From: Xanthobacteraceae bacterium
Lineage (GTDB): Bacteria > Pseudomonadota > Alphaproteobacteria > Rhizobiales > Xanthobacteraceae
Assembly (NCBI GenBank): GCA_030037895.1
Contig: JASHPW010000056.1
Span: forward strand, 1-45,997
Length of the DNA stretch: 45,997 nt
Direction of reading: 5' to 3'
Of this stretch, positions 1 through 7,067 are shown one piece after another (position 1 is the first letter of the stretch; each line of letters begins with the position of its first letter). Under the pieces are notes generated by a model that saw nothing but the letters and a program-made list of their open reading frames with translations, did not search any database and had not been told where the DNA came from. A program made the translations under genes and the position numbers.

Positions 1-171
1 GACGGGGATCGGAGCGCCCTTCTCGAGCTTCTGGGTCTGGGCGTTGAACGCCTTGCAGAATTCCATGATGTTGAGGCCGCGCTGGCCGAGCGCCGGGCCG
101 ATCGGCGGCGACGGATTGGCCGCCCCCGCCGGCACCTGCAGCTTGATGTATCCGGTGATCTTCTTCGCCAT
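1..171 (-). CDS. rplK: 50S ribosomal protein L11 (N-terminal part)
   Basis: The reverse strand from 171 encodes [20 protein letters not shown] and continues through [22 protein letters not shown], the conserved N-terminal domain of ribosomal protein L11. About 57 codons are present and the gene runs off the window start. A GGAG-type ribosome binding site lies just before the ATG. L11 binds 23S rRNA in the GTPase-associated centre. It follows nusG on the same strand after a 170-nt gap, the usual bacterial secE-nusG-rplK order, so the identification is secure although partial. Confidence 0.96.
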   Translation of the reverse strand, partial: MAKKITGYIKLQVPAGAANPSPPIGPALGQRGLNIMEFCKAFNAQTQKLEKGAPIPV

Positions 172-341
172 TCTCCACTCCCGTTCGTGGTGCGGCGAGC
201 GGACGCTCGGCGACCGACCGCGCTTGCCTCCCACGGTTGCAGACGACAGATGACGGACGACAGACGACGGATCAAGCGTTGCTCGCTGCCATTAGCCGCC
301 CTCGACCGCTTCCTATCTGTCCTCCGTCCTTCGTCGTCCGA
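172..341. other. nusG-rplK intergenic region with purine-rich short repeats
   Basis: No gene is seen in these 170 nt. On the plus strand a run near 241-270 repeats units like GACGACAGA/GACGGA. A complementary-looking run near 317-346 (CTGTCCTCCGTCC, TCGTCGTCC) could pair with it over about 8 nt. It could form a weak hairpin in the nusG-rplK transcript, but no clear terminator with a T-run is visible. Confidence 0.35.
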
Positions 342-872
342 CTACAGCTTCTCCACCTGCCCGAACTCCAGCTCGACCGGCGTGGCGCGGCCGAAGATCG
401 ACACCGCGACCTTGAGGCGCGAGCGGCCCTCGTCGACCTCCTCGACGGTGCCGTTGAAGGAGGCGAACGGCCCATCCGACACGCGGACCTGCTCGCCGAC
501 CTCGAAGGAGACCGACGGTTTCGGCCGCTCGATGCCTTCCTGCACCTGGTGCAGGATGCGCTGCGCCTCGGCTTCCGACAGCGGCATCGGCTTGTTGTCG
601 GAGCCGAGGAAACCGGTCACCTTCGGCGTATTCTTGATCAGGTGGTAGGCATCGTCGGTCATTTCCATCTTCACCAGCACGTAGCCCGGGAAGAACTTCC
701 GCTCGGCGTCCACTTTGCGGCCGCGCCGCACTTCGACCACCTTCTCCTTCGGAACCAGGATCTCCTCGAACAGGCCGGCGAGGCCGCGCTGCTTGGCCTG
801 CTCGCGGATCGAATCCGCGACCTTGTTCTCGAAATTCGAGTAGGCGTGAACCGCATACCACCGGCTGGTCAT
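342..872 (-). CDS. nusG: Transcription termination/antitermination protein NusG
   Basis: This encodes 176 residues starting [20 protein letters not shown], the NusG N-terminal (NGN) domain. It contains the usual central stretch [12 protein letters not shown] and [13 protein letters not shown], followed by a C-terminal KOW domain ([19 protein letters not shown]). An upstream in-frame ATG at 923 would add 17 residues unlike NusG, so the start at 872 is preferred. NusG binds RNA polymerase and links it to Rho and ribosomes. It lies between secE and rplK on the same strand, as in most bacteria. Confidence 0.96.
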   Translation of the reverse strand: MTSRWYAVHAYSNFENKVADSIREQAKQRGLAGLFEEILVPKEKVVEVRRGRKVDAERKFFPGYVLVKMEMTDDAYHLIKNTPKVTGFLGSDNKPMPLSEAEAQRILHQVQEGIERPKPSVSFEVGEQVRVSDGPFASFNGTVEEVDEGRSRLKVAVSIFGRATPVELEFGQVEKL

Positions 873-919
873 GTCATGAATTCCGGTTTCGTGAATGCGA
901 GGCGGTGAATGGACAGCGC

Positions 920-1117
920 TCAAGAGTTGATGCCGAGCAAGAAACTGACGCTAAAGCGCATGACCTGATCCGCCAGCAGGAAGAAGATCGAGGCGATGAA
1001 CACCATCACGAACACCATGATGGTGGTGACGGTCGTCTCCTTGCGCGTCGGCCAGGTGACCTTTTGCGCCTCGGCGCGCACTTCCTGCAGGAACTTGAAC
1101 GGGCTGATCTTGACCAT
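920..1117 (-). CDS. secE: Preprotein translocase subunit SecE
   Basis: A 65-residue protein with the SecE signature: an amphipathic segment ([20 protein letters not shown]) followed by a single transmembrane helix (residues about 30-55, [20 protein letters not shown]). This single-span form is the usual alphaproteobacterial size. SecE is the clamp subunit of the SecYEG channel in the inner membrane. It ends 48 nt before nusG and is probably co-transcribed with it. The tRNA-Trp gene that often lies directly upstream is displaced by about 2.6 kb here. Confidence 0.95.
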   Translation of the reverse strand: MVKISPFKFLQEVRAEAQKVTWPTRKETTVTTIMVFVMVFIASIFFLLADQVMRFSVSFLLGINS

Positions 1118-1337
1118 CGCTCGATCCGAATAGCCATCCCCCGCCCACCTTTCAGGAGGAGACCGACCGGCCGGGTCCTTTGGGGAATGTTCGCCGCGGA
1201 AGTCCGTCGCCGGGCCGCTGACGATGGCTGTTACCTACTGCCGGCCCGCCGGACCGTCAAGGCACCAGAGGTCGGATGACAGAGGGCGCACGACAGATAA
1301 GGGCCATCTGCCAAGCCAGCCTGCCCAAGCGCAATTA

Positions 1338-1359
1338 CAATTACGGTGCAATTACGGTG
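1338..1359. repeat. Tandem 11-bp repeat CAATTACGGTG x2
   Basis: Two perfect adjacent copies of CAATTACGGTG occur at 1338-1348 and 1349-1359. They are preceded by a partial copy (GCAATTA). The repeat is AT-rich compared with its surroundings and lies upstream of secE, so it could be part of its control region. No function can be assigned. Confidence 0.6.
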
Positions 1360-1644
1360 AGAGTGCACTTAAACTCTCCCGCTGCTACGGTTTTAGCCCG
1401 CGCTTGCCCGGCCGTAGGAAGCGCGGCCAAGCCGCTGCCGCGCCGCCGAGCAAGGTGATGAATTGCCGCCTTCCTATGGTGATCGCCACGGGACCCTGTG
1501 ACGGGGAAACGCCCTGTGGGAAAAACAATATCACTCCTCTGACGCGAGGTCTTTGGCCTATTTCACCTTGAGATGAAACATCGCTTCACCTGTCAGATGC
1601 AAATGTCCTGTCAGCATAATATTTGAAATTATTGCCGGATTCTG

Positions 1645-1656
1645 GTGATGGCAGGA
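1645..1656. repeat. Short direct repeat of the tRNA-Trp 3' end (possible att remnant)
   Basis: GTGATGGCAGGA here is identical to 3751-3762, which covers the CCA end, discriminator and first acceptor bases of tRNA-Trp (minus strand) plus four flanking bases. Similarity continues loosely for about 15 nt (GG...GGACT.GAA). The copy sits downstream of the tRNA 3' end, where tRNA-targeting integrases leave their second att copy. No integrase gene is visible, so the att reading is inference. Confidence 0.4.
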
Positions 1657-1845
1657 AGGGGTGGACTGAAATTCTGTAGCAGTTTCAGCCGTTCATCTGC
1701 TATTCCACGCGGCAAAAAACGCGATAAAACCGCAGTCGTCCCGAACCGGAATTGTCCACCCTTGCGCCCGGTTAAGCGAGGACCATCACATTCACCCGAA
1801 CGTAAGTGCGGAATCGAAACCGTGTACGCCGATCCCGAATCTCGC

Positions 1846-2886
1846 TCAGGCCAACGCGGCTTCCACGACGCTGACTGCGGAATTGGTCGGTACTACGCGA
1901 GTAAGGCGGAAGCCGGCCTTGCTGAGAAGGAGGTCATATTCGGCTTCAGTACGTTCCTGACCACCAGTGACCACAAGCATTCCAATGTCCAGCATTTTGC
2001 CCGGATGCGGCGTGTCACCGGCAGGCAGCACCATTTCGACGATCAGCAAACGGCCTCCCGACTTTATGGCCTTGCGAACATGGGTAAGAATTGTGATGCA
2101 CTGATCCTCACTCCAGTCATGAAGGATGTGCGACAGGACATAGGCATCCCCGCCGGCCCATACACTCTTGAAGAAGTCGCCGACCTCAACGGTCACGCGA
2201 TCGCTTATTCCCTTAGCTGCAAGCAAGGCGGGTGCGTCAGTCACCACATGCGGCAAGTCGAACAGCACGCCGCGCGGCCCCTCATGGCGGGTGAGGATAG
2301 CCGCGAGCATGTTGCCGGTCGCACCGCCAACATCGACAACGGTATTGAAACTCGAAAAATCGTAAGCGGCGGCGACGGCCGGTGGCTCTTGGCTATGTAA
2401 GCCGACCATCGTCTCGCTGAACAAAGACGCGGAGTCGGGATGTTTCGAGAGGTACTCGAAGAGCGACATGCCGTGCACTTTCTCAAAACCGGCCTTTCCC
2501 GTCTGAATGGAATAAACGAGGTGTTCAAAGCAACTTTGCCACCAGTCTGCCACCAGCAAAGTCGCCCTTGCCGAGCCTGGTGCGCCGGTCTTGAGCGCCT
2601 CACCCAAAGGGGTCAAAGCAAAACGCTGCTCTCGTCGCTCGGTGAGAATGCCTAAGCCCGCCAAAGCACGCATAAACCTGTGCAAGGAGGGCGCATGCGC
2701 CCGCATCGGGCCGGCAAGTTCCGCGGCGCTCTTCGGCCCGGCCGCAAGTTGATCGGCCAGCCCGAGCTGGGCCGCCGCGCAGATGGTTCTTGGAACGACA
2801 AACGCGCGGCTCATTTGGATTAGTTGAACGCTCGGCGGAAGGGTCTGCAATGCAGCCTGATTATTGTCTGGCATATCAATCTCCAA
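1846..2886 (-). CDS. SAM-dependent O-methyltransferase (acetylserotonin/hydroxyneurosporene type)
   Basis: A 346-residue protein (possibly starting at Met5, MPDNNQ). It has an N-terminal winged-helix dimerisation domain (about 15-100) followed by a class I methyltransferase fold. The SAM-binding motif I is VVDVGGATGN (183-192), an acidic loop follows, and HILHDW (253-258) supplies the probable catalytic His256, as in plant-type O-methyltransferases. The C-terminal part, MLDIGMLVVTGGQERTE, is also typical of this family. The substrate cannot be told from sequence; relatives methylate phenolics, quinone-like compounds or carotenoid hydroxyls. It stands alone, divergent from the HigB/HigA pair, in a segment less GC-rich than the ribosomal block, which suggests acquisition. 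Confidence 0.85.
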   Translation of the reverse strand: MEIDMPDNNQAALQTLPPSVQLIQMSRAFVVPRTICAAAQLGLADQLAAGPKSAAELAGPMRAHAPSLHRFMRALAGLGILTERREQRFALTPLGEALKTGAPGSARATLLVADWWQSCFEHLVYSIQTGKAGFEKVHGMSLFEYLSKHPDSASLFSETMVGLHSQEPPAVAAAYDFSSFNTVVDVGGATGNMLAAILTRHEGPRGVLFDLPHVVTDAPALLAAKGISDRVTVEVGDFFKSVWAGGDAYVLSHILHDWSEDQCITILTHVRKAIKSGGRLLIVEMVLPAGDTPHPGKMLDIGMLVVTGGQERTEAEYDLLLSKAGFRLTRVVPTNSAVSVVEAALA

Positions 2887-3084
2887 AATGAATTAAAGAC
2901 CCGCGTCTCGCGATTGCAAATCGGCGATCCGCGAAAAACCGGCAGGTCCCGGTAAGCTCAGATCGCTTTCCGATCTAAAGCGCAACTGTCGCTGCGAATT
3001 TCGAGATTAGCAACAGCATCTTTACCCAATCTGGGCTGCGGAATCGTCTATCCCATCCGTCTTTTTTCGGCCGGGTGGGCCGGA

Positions 3085-3351
3085 TTGGACCGCGCCGCCT
3101 TTCGCCGTTCTAAAAAGGCCCTACCATCCGAGCATTTTAAATATCATGCGAACTTTAGGAAGTGGCGGCTGCGCTATCTCAATGCCGCATGCGATCTGAG
3201 CGATTTGCGGTCGCCTCCAGGCAACCGTCTTGAGGCGCTGACCGGCGGCCGCAAGGGCCAACACTCGATCAGGATCAACGATCAGTTCCGGGTGTGCTTT
3301 GTGTGGACGGCGGAAGGCCCGGCGGAGGTTGAGATTGTCGACTACCACTGA
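3085..3351 (+). CDS. HigB/RelE-family toxin with unusual N-terminus (possibly degraded)
   Basis: Residues about 30-88 (LRYLNAACDLSDLR, PPGNRLEALTGG, HSIRINDQFRVCF, EIVDYH) match the C-terminal two thirds of HigB toxins, ribosome-dependent mRNA interferases. The first 28 residues do not resemble the expected MI.SF.DK...F start, and the only start near the right place is a TTG at 3085. The reading frame stays open further upstream without a good start. Either the N-terminus has diverged or a rearrangement removed it. The antitoxin gene follows 12 nt later. No operator-like palindrome is visible upstream, unlike the higBA pair at 42.8 kb. Confidence 0.6.
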   Translation: MDRAAFRRSKKALPSEHFKYHANFRKWRLRYLNAACDLSDLRSPPGNRLEALTGGRKGQHSIRINDQFRVCFVWTAEGPAEVEIVDYH

Positions 3352-3363
3352 AGAGGACGTACA

Positions 3364-3669
3364 ATGGTCAAGAAGCTCAAGCCCATGCATCCAGGTGAAG
3401 TTTTGCGGGAAGAGTTTCTGGTTCCGCTGGGAATGTCGGCAGCCGCACTTGCCAAGATTTGCGGCTTGCCTCGCACACGAATCGAGCGGATCGCCAACGA
3501 ACAGACTGGCATTACCGCCGATACTGCGCTGCGGCTCGCCAAGGCGCTCGGCACGACGGCACAGCTTTGGTTCAATCTGCAGATCGACTATGACGTTCAG
3601 ATTGCAAAGCGCGATCTCGGTAAGATCCTGGAACGGATCCGGACCGTAAACAAGCCGAAAGCTGCCTAG
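3364..3669 (+). CDS. higA: HigA-family antitoxin (XRE helix-turn-helix)
   Basis: A 101-residue protein opening with the HigA signature MHPGEVLREEFLVPLGMSA. An XRE-type helix-turn-helix follows (AAALAKICGLPRTRIERIAN), then the family's ITADTALRLAKALGTTAQLWFNLQ stretch. HigA neutralises HigB and represses the operon. It lies 12 nt behind the HigB-like gene and ends 85 nt from the 3' end of tRNA-Trp. Length and motifs are complete, so the antitoxin looks intact even if its toxin may not be. Confidence 0.88.
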   Translation: MVKKLKPMHPGEVLREEFLVPLGMSAAALAKICGLPRTRIERIANEQTGITADTALRLAKALGTTAQLWFNLQIDYDVQIAKRDLGKILERIRTVNKPKAA

Positions 3670-3754
3670 CGCCGAACCAACGACTGACCCATTGCAGCGC
3701 GGGTTGCCCGCCCGCATTTGTCTTCAAACTTATGAGTTCCGTTTCGCCTCGTGA

Positions 3755-3830
3755 TGGCAGGAGTGGAGGGACTCGAACCCCCAACCCCCGGTTTTGGAGA
3801 CCGGTGCTCTGGCCATTGAGCTACACTCCT
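3755..3830 (-). tRNA. tRNA-Trp (CCA anticodon)
   Basis: The reverse strand reads AGGAGTGTAGCTCAATGG, then GCACCGGTCTCCAAAACCGG with loop CTCCAAA and anticodon CCA. A T-arm GGGTTCGAGTCCC follows, and the acceptor strand CACTCCT with discriminator G and an encoded CCA closes the cloverleaf. All four arms pair over 76 nt. In many bacteria this gene lies just upstream of secE; here about 2.6 kb separates them. Confidence 0.96.
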
Positions 3831-4029
3831 CCGCGGCGCCTAGGCACTAGCATAGAGGCCGCGGACACGACCAGTCTTGAATCAGCACGGCTGCAGGCCG
3901 GCCAAAGTCGGGCCGGAGAAGCGCCACCTTACGACCAAACCCGAAGCACGGCTGTTGCGGTCGCAAATCATCTTGCGGATGGATCACGCCGCAGGAGCGT
4001 CGCCGAAATCGTCATGTGTTTGAAAGAAT

Positions 4030-4103
4030 TGGAGCGGGTGAAGGGAATCGAACCCTCGTCATAAGCTTGGAAGGCTTCTGCTCTACCATTGAGCTACACC
4101 CGC
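4030..4103 (-). tRNA. tRNA-Gly (TCC anticodon)
   Basis: The reverse strand begins GCGGGTGTAGCTCAATGG and continues GTAGAGCAGAAGCCTTCCAAGC, with loop CTTCCAA and anticodon TCC. The T-arm is GAGGGTTCGATTCCC, and the acceptor end CACCCGC is followed by T and an encoded CCA. The anticodon stem has one weak outer pair; the other arms pair well. It lies 199 nt upstream of tRNA-Trp on the same strand, as expected for the tRNA cluster next to secE. Confidence 0.94.
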
Positions 4104-4201
4104 AATTTCAATTACTTAGCTAATGTTTCCGGTCTCTTTTTCCTGCGAATTTCCTGCTAGCCACAATTCCAATTTGCGCGGGAAAAATCAGGCCGAGACA
4201 T

Positions 4202-4268
4202 AATACCTTAAGGCCCGCTTTTTGGAAAAAAATACCTCAAGGTCCGCTTTGGGGAAAAGCGGACCTTG
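4202..4268. repeat. Tandem plus inverted repeat, 13-bp perfect hairpin
   Basis: AATACCTTAAGGCCCGCTTT (from 4202) and AATACCTCAAGGTCCGCTTT (from 4231) are near-identical tandem units. The second ends in CAAGGTCCGCTTT (4238-4250), which pairs perfectly with AAAGCGGACCTTG (4256-4268) across a 5-nt loop GGGGA. The right arm is also the start of the 51-nt repeat at 4257. It lies 5' to both tRNA-Gly (minus) and the binding-protein gene (plus). Confidence 0.8.
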
Positions 4269-4307
4269 ACCCGGCAATGAAACCGGTCAACTCGGTCAAG
4301 AATGACC
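4257..4307. repeat. Direct repeat copy A (51 nt) flanking the binding-protein gene
   Basis: This 51-nt segment contains TGACCCGGCAATGAAACCGG and ends AAGAATGACC. It matches 5478-5528 at 46 of 51 positions by eye. The two copies bracket the solute-binding-protein gene. Similar 'TGACCCGG...GAGAATGACC' sequences are, from memory, common intergenic repeats in Bradyrhizobiaceae; that is not checked here. Confidence 0.8.
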
Positions 4308-4403
4308 CATCTCTGCCATTAACGGCCAAATTTGCGATGACGCACAACACGACACTCCTGCGATGATTTGGTAGGGTTTCGCCCTCAGCCGGAGGGGAAA
4401 GCA

Positions 4404-5390
4404 GTGAAGCGTCGCGAGTTCATTAACTTTCTTGGCGGCGCGGCAGCCGCATGGCCGCTGGCGGCGCGCGCCCAGCTTCCGGACCGGATGCATTTGATCG
4501 GCGTTCTGATTAACTCCGTCGAGGGCGATCCGGCCGGGCAATCGTGGCTCACGGCGTTCCGCGATGAGCTCGCAAAACTCGGGTGGACGGAAATTAATTT
4601 GCGGATGGAAATTCGCTGGGGCTCCGATTCCGCGCTTATCGAACGCTACGCGGCGGAACTGGTCGCGCTCCGTTCCGAAGTACTTTTGGGCGAGTCTACT
4701 GCGGCGCTCCAGGCGTTCCAGCGGCAAACAAAAACAATTCCGATTGTGTTCCTCGGGGTTGCCGACCCGATCGGCCAGGGCTTTGTCGCGAGTTTGGCGC
4801 ACCCCGGCGGCAACATAACCGGATTTAGCGTTTTCGATGCGCCAATGGCGGGTAAATGGCTGGAGCTGTTGACGCAGATCACTCCACCCGTAGCGCGCGT
4901 TGCGGTCTTATTTAACCCCGCGACAGCGCCCTACGCCGGACTGATGCTGCACGCTACCGTCGAAGCGGCTCGGTCAATGGCGTTGGCGGTGCGGGCCGTG
5001 CCGGTGAACAACGATTCCGAGATCGAGACTATGATGGCGGGGATTGCACACGAAGAGCGCAGCGGAGTGCTGGTGTTGGCGAGCGCCTTCACCGTGGCCC
5101 ATCATGATGCCATTGTCGCTATCGCCAACAGAGACCACGTTCCAGCGGTCTATGGAATCGCCATGTTCGCCACAAGTGGTGGGCTGATGTCATACGGCCC
5201 CGACGTCACCGACTCGTTCCGCCATGCTGCAGTTTATGTCGACCGTATTCTGAAGGGTGCCAAGCCCACCGACCTGCCAGTCCAGCAACCAACAAAGTTC
5301 GAGCTTGTGATCAACCTCAAGACGGCCAAGGCGCTCAGTATCGCCATCGCGCCGTCGCTGCTCGCTACCGCCGACGAGGTGATCGAGTAG
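4404..5390 (+). CDS. ABC transporter substrate-binding protein, COG2984 type, Tat-like signal
   Basis: A 328-residue exported protein. GTG at 4404 is preferred because GGAGGGGA sits 7 nt upstream and gives MKRREFINFL, a twin-arginine signal (RREF) with a hydrophobic core and cleavage after AARA. The mature part begins with a periplasmic-binding pattern (IGVLINSVEGD, FRDELAKLGW) and keeps family blocks such as IPIVFLGVADPIGQGFVASL, HPGGNITGFS and AVYVDRILKGAKPTDLPVQQ. The C-terminus LPSLLATADEVIE-like ending is typical. Members are often found as orphans without permease or ATPase genes, as here. The ligand is unknown. It is bracketed by 51-nt direct repeats. Confidence 0.87.
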   Translation: MKRREFINFLGGAAAAWPLAARAQLPDRMHLIGVLINSVEGDPAGQSWLTAFRDELAKLGWTEINLRMEIRWGSDSALIERYAAELVALRSEVLLGESTAALQAFQRQTKTIPIVFLGVADPIGQGFVASLAHPGGNITGFSVFDAPMAGKWLELLTQITPPVARVAVLFNPATAPYAGLMLHATVEAARSMALAVRAVPVNNDSEIETMMAGIAHEERSGVLVLASAFTVAHHDAIVAIANRDHVPAVYGIAMFATSGGLMSYGPDVTDSFRHAAVYVDRILKGAKPTDLPVQQPTKFELVINLKTAKALSIAIAPSLLATADEVIE

Positions 5391-5655
5391 TTGCGCCGTT
5401 TGCTGCGGCGCATGAGTCTGTTCCTGGCACCTCGCGTCATTTCGCCACGACGCAGCAATTCGGTCGCTTTCGGAGCAAAGCGGACATTGACCCGGCAATG
5501 AAACCGGCTAACCCGGTCGAGAATGACCGACGGCTTCAAACGGCAGCCAATCATGCGGTGTTGCGAACCACGATCTGATGCGCAACGTGTCAGGCGGTGT
5601 GGACGGGTTCGCGTAAACGGAAAATATGGAATATCGGGCCGAGAGCAGAACGGCT
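5391..5655. other. Repeat-containing gene-free stretch downstream of the binding-protein gene
   Basis: No credible gene. It holds repeat copy B (5478-5528). A minus-strand frame reads VRFAPKATELLRRGEMTR, a sequence I recall as a frequently annotated spurious ORF tail next to this binding-protein family in Bradyrhizobium-like genomes. This suggests that the gene and its 3' flank travel together. Confidence 0.45.
5478..5528. repeat. Direct repeat copy B (51 nt) flanking the binding-protein gene
   Basis: It begins AAGCGGACATTGACCCGGCA and ends CGAGAATGACC. It is the same orientation as 4257-4307 and differs at about five positions. Together with copy A it defines a segment of about 1.27 kb containing one gene. 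Confidence 0.8.
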
Positions 5656-5717
5656 CTACTCCACCCTGATGCCGACCGCCCGGATCACCTTGGCCCATTT
5701 CTCGTGCCTTCCGAAAC
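5656..5717 (-). pseudogene. C-terminal remnant of a TctC-type binding protein
   Basis: On the reverse strand the last codons before a TAG at 5656 read EKWAKVIRAVGIRVE. This is the characteristic end of tripartite tricarboxylate transporter (Bug/TctC) binding proteins, which usually finish with a W.KV...AGI. motif. Codons upstream of this (PTEAALRKRRFG) do not fit the family, so only about 17-20 residues survive. It is small and the call rests on motif memory. Confidence 0.35.
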
Positions 5718-5746
5718 GCCGCTTTCGGAGTGCGGCCTCGGTCGGA

Positions 5747-6100
5747 CTAGGATTTTGGCAGCCGCGACCATGCCCCGACCAGCCGCGGCGCAAATGTCAC
5801 GCTTTCATTCGCCACCGCATCCTGCCGCATCCGGTCGGCCAATGTGTCTATCGCCACTTCCTCGACCGTCGCTGCCCCGTTGCGCTCCAACAACGGCAGG
5901 AGGCTTCGGACGATTTGTGCCATGGAGGCGTAGGCCTGAGAATCCGGACCGCTCTCGACGCGCGACGCCGCGATCATAGTCGGCCGCGGCAACCCAGCGT
6001 TCAGGAAGGTTGAAAGCAGCCTGCTTCCCATGTTCAATTCCGCGCCACCCGTCTTGAATCCGCCGAGAATCCACGAGCGAACACGGTTGAACATTTCAGA
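5747..6100 (-). pseudogene. C-terminal fragment of a class I SAM methyltransferase
   Basis: The frame ending at 5747 has about 110 residues. It includes TGGAELNMGSRLLSTFLNAG, RVESGPDSQAYASMAQIVRS, LLPLLERNGAATVEEVAIDT and a FAPRLVGAWSRLP end. This is the C-terminal half seen in UbiE/BioC-like methyltransferases. The SAM-binding half is missing: beyond about 6100 the frame runs through repeat-like DNA (GGTCGAGAATGACCCATC at 6111-6128). The protein should be about 270 residues, so this is a truncated remnant. No relation to the intact methyltransferase at 1846-2886 is seen. Confidence 0.55.
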
Positions 6101-6110
6101 GGTGGGACCA

Positions 6111-6128
6111 GGTCGAGAATGACCCATC
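6111..6128. repeat. Partial third copy of the flanking repeat
   Basis: GGTCGAGAATGACCCATC matches the last 14 nt of copies A and B plus the CCATC that follows copy A. It lies at the point where the methyltransferase remnant loses similarity, as if a rearrangement occurred at the repeat. Confidence 0.55.
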
Positions 6129-6202
6129 GGCGACGTGCCGCATCGAAGTTCAATTAAACTCCCAACTCTGCCGTACACGTATTTTTTGGGCACGCAGACC
6201 GT

Positions 6203-6997
6203 ATGTCTCCCGAACTCATGATGTGGTTCGTGCTTGCGACGAAGATGGCGGTTACCGCGCTGTTTGTGACCGCGGCGACCATCATCGCCGAACGATTAGG
6301 CGCCACGGTTGGAGCGCTCGTGGCAACGCTGCCAGTCTCAGCCGGCCCGGTCTATGTGTTTCTGGCCCTCGATCACGATTCCACTTTCATTTCTTCGAGC
6401 GCGGTTGCGAGCCTCGCACTGAACAGCGCTACGGCGATTTATCTCACGGCCTATGTTCTGATCGCCCAACGACGCTCGATGTGGTTCAGCATATCCCTAG
6501 CATTTGTAATGTGGCTGGCGGCCGTTTTGGTGCTCAGCCCCGTCCAATGGGCCGCATGGTCGGCATCTCTTCTCAACGTCATCGTATTCACCGCTTGTAC
6601 CTTCATCGTCCAGCCATTTCGCCTCGTAAGCATCCCGCGAACCACACGACCCTGGTACGACTTCGTGTTACGAGCGGGTTTGGTGGCTTCGCTAGTCGGC
6701 GTGGTCGTAACTCTAAGCTTTCAAATTGGCCCGAAGGGAAGCGGCGTGCTCGCTGTGTTCCCGGTCATCTACACCAGCATTATGCTCATTCTGCATCGCC
6801 GCGTTGGCGGTCCCGCCACGGCAGCCGTGTTGGCGAACGCCGTTCCCGCTCTTGCCGGATTTGGCTTGGCTTTGCTCACCTTGCATCTCGCCGCAGTGCC
6901 GCTTGGATCCGGTGCAGCCCTCATCCTCGCCCTCGGCGTTTCCGTCGTTTGGAATGCCGTTATTTATGCAATACGCCGCCGCCAGGCTCTTGCTTAA
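6203..6997 (+). CDS. Conserved multi-pass membrane protein of unknown function
   Basis: A 264-residue very hydrophobic protein with about seven to eight predicted membrane helices: near 10-28, 36-55, 64-90, 97-112, 118-138, 158-178, 186-202 and 208-255. The first third carries AERLGATVGALVATLPVSAG, with a conserved-looking small-residue stretch between helices one and two. I do not recognise a named family; the layout in two similar halves could indicate a small transporter or exporter. It stands alone, convergent with glpK, and starts at ATG 6203 after the repeat-scarred segment. Confidence 0.75.
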   Translation: MSPELMMWFVLATKMAVTALFVTAATIIAERLGATVGALVATLPVSAGPVYVFLALDHDSTFISSSAVASLALNSATAIYLTAYVLIAQRRSMWFSISLAFVMWLAAVLVLSPVQWAAWSASLLNVIVFTACTFIVQPFRLVSIPRTTRPWYDFVLRAGLVASLVGVVVTLSFQIGPKGSGVLAVFPVIYTSIMLILHRRVGGPATAAVLANAVPALAGFGLALLTLHLAAVPLGSGAALILALGVSVVWNAVIYAIRRRQALA

Positions 6998-7067
6998 TTA
7001 CCTCGCCCGACCTGGGCGTTTGAGTAATTATAATGCCGGCTAGCGCGCTGGACGGCCCGGCCGGGTT

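Larger units (their letters stand above)
1118..1845. other. 728-nt intergenic stretch without a convincing gene
   Basis: No open frame here resembles a known protein; the listed frames are short or antisense to the methyltransferase. Composition becomes less GC-rich from about 1330 onwards than in the flanking ribosomal genes. It holds a tandem repeat at 1338-1359 and a 12-nt copy of the tRNA-Trp 3' end at 1645-1656. The secE-nusG promoter presumably lies in the first 200 nt, but I cannot place -35/-10 boxes with confidence. Confidence 0.5.

Noticed and set aside
172-341. Possible regulatory hairpin between nusG and rplK from GACGACAGA-type repeats
   Set aside because: Pairing is only about 8 nt and interrupted; no T-run or known leader structure is seen, so it is only mentioned as intergenic content.
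1645-2400. Plus-strand frame of 251 codons opposite the methyltransferase
   Set aside because: The minus-strand protein has a full methyltransferase signature; the plus frame has no similarity I can see.
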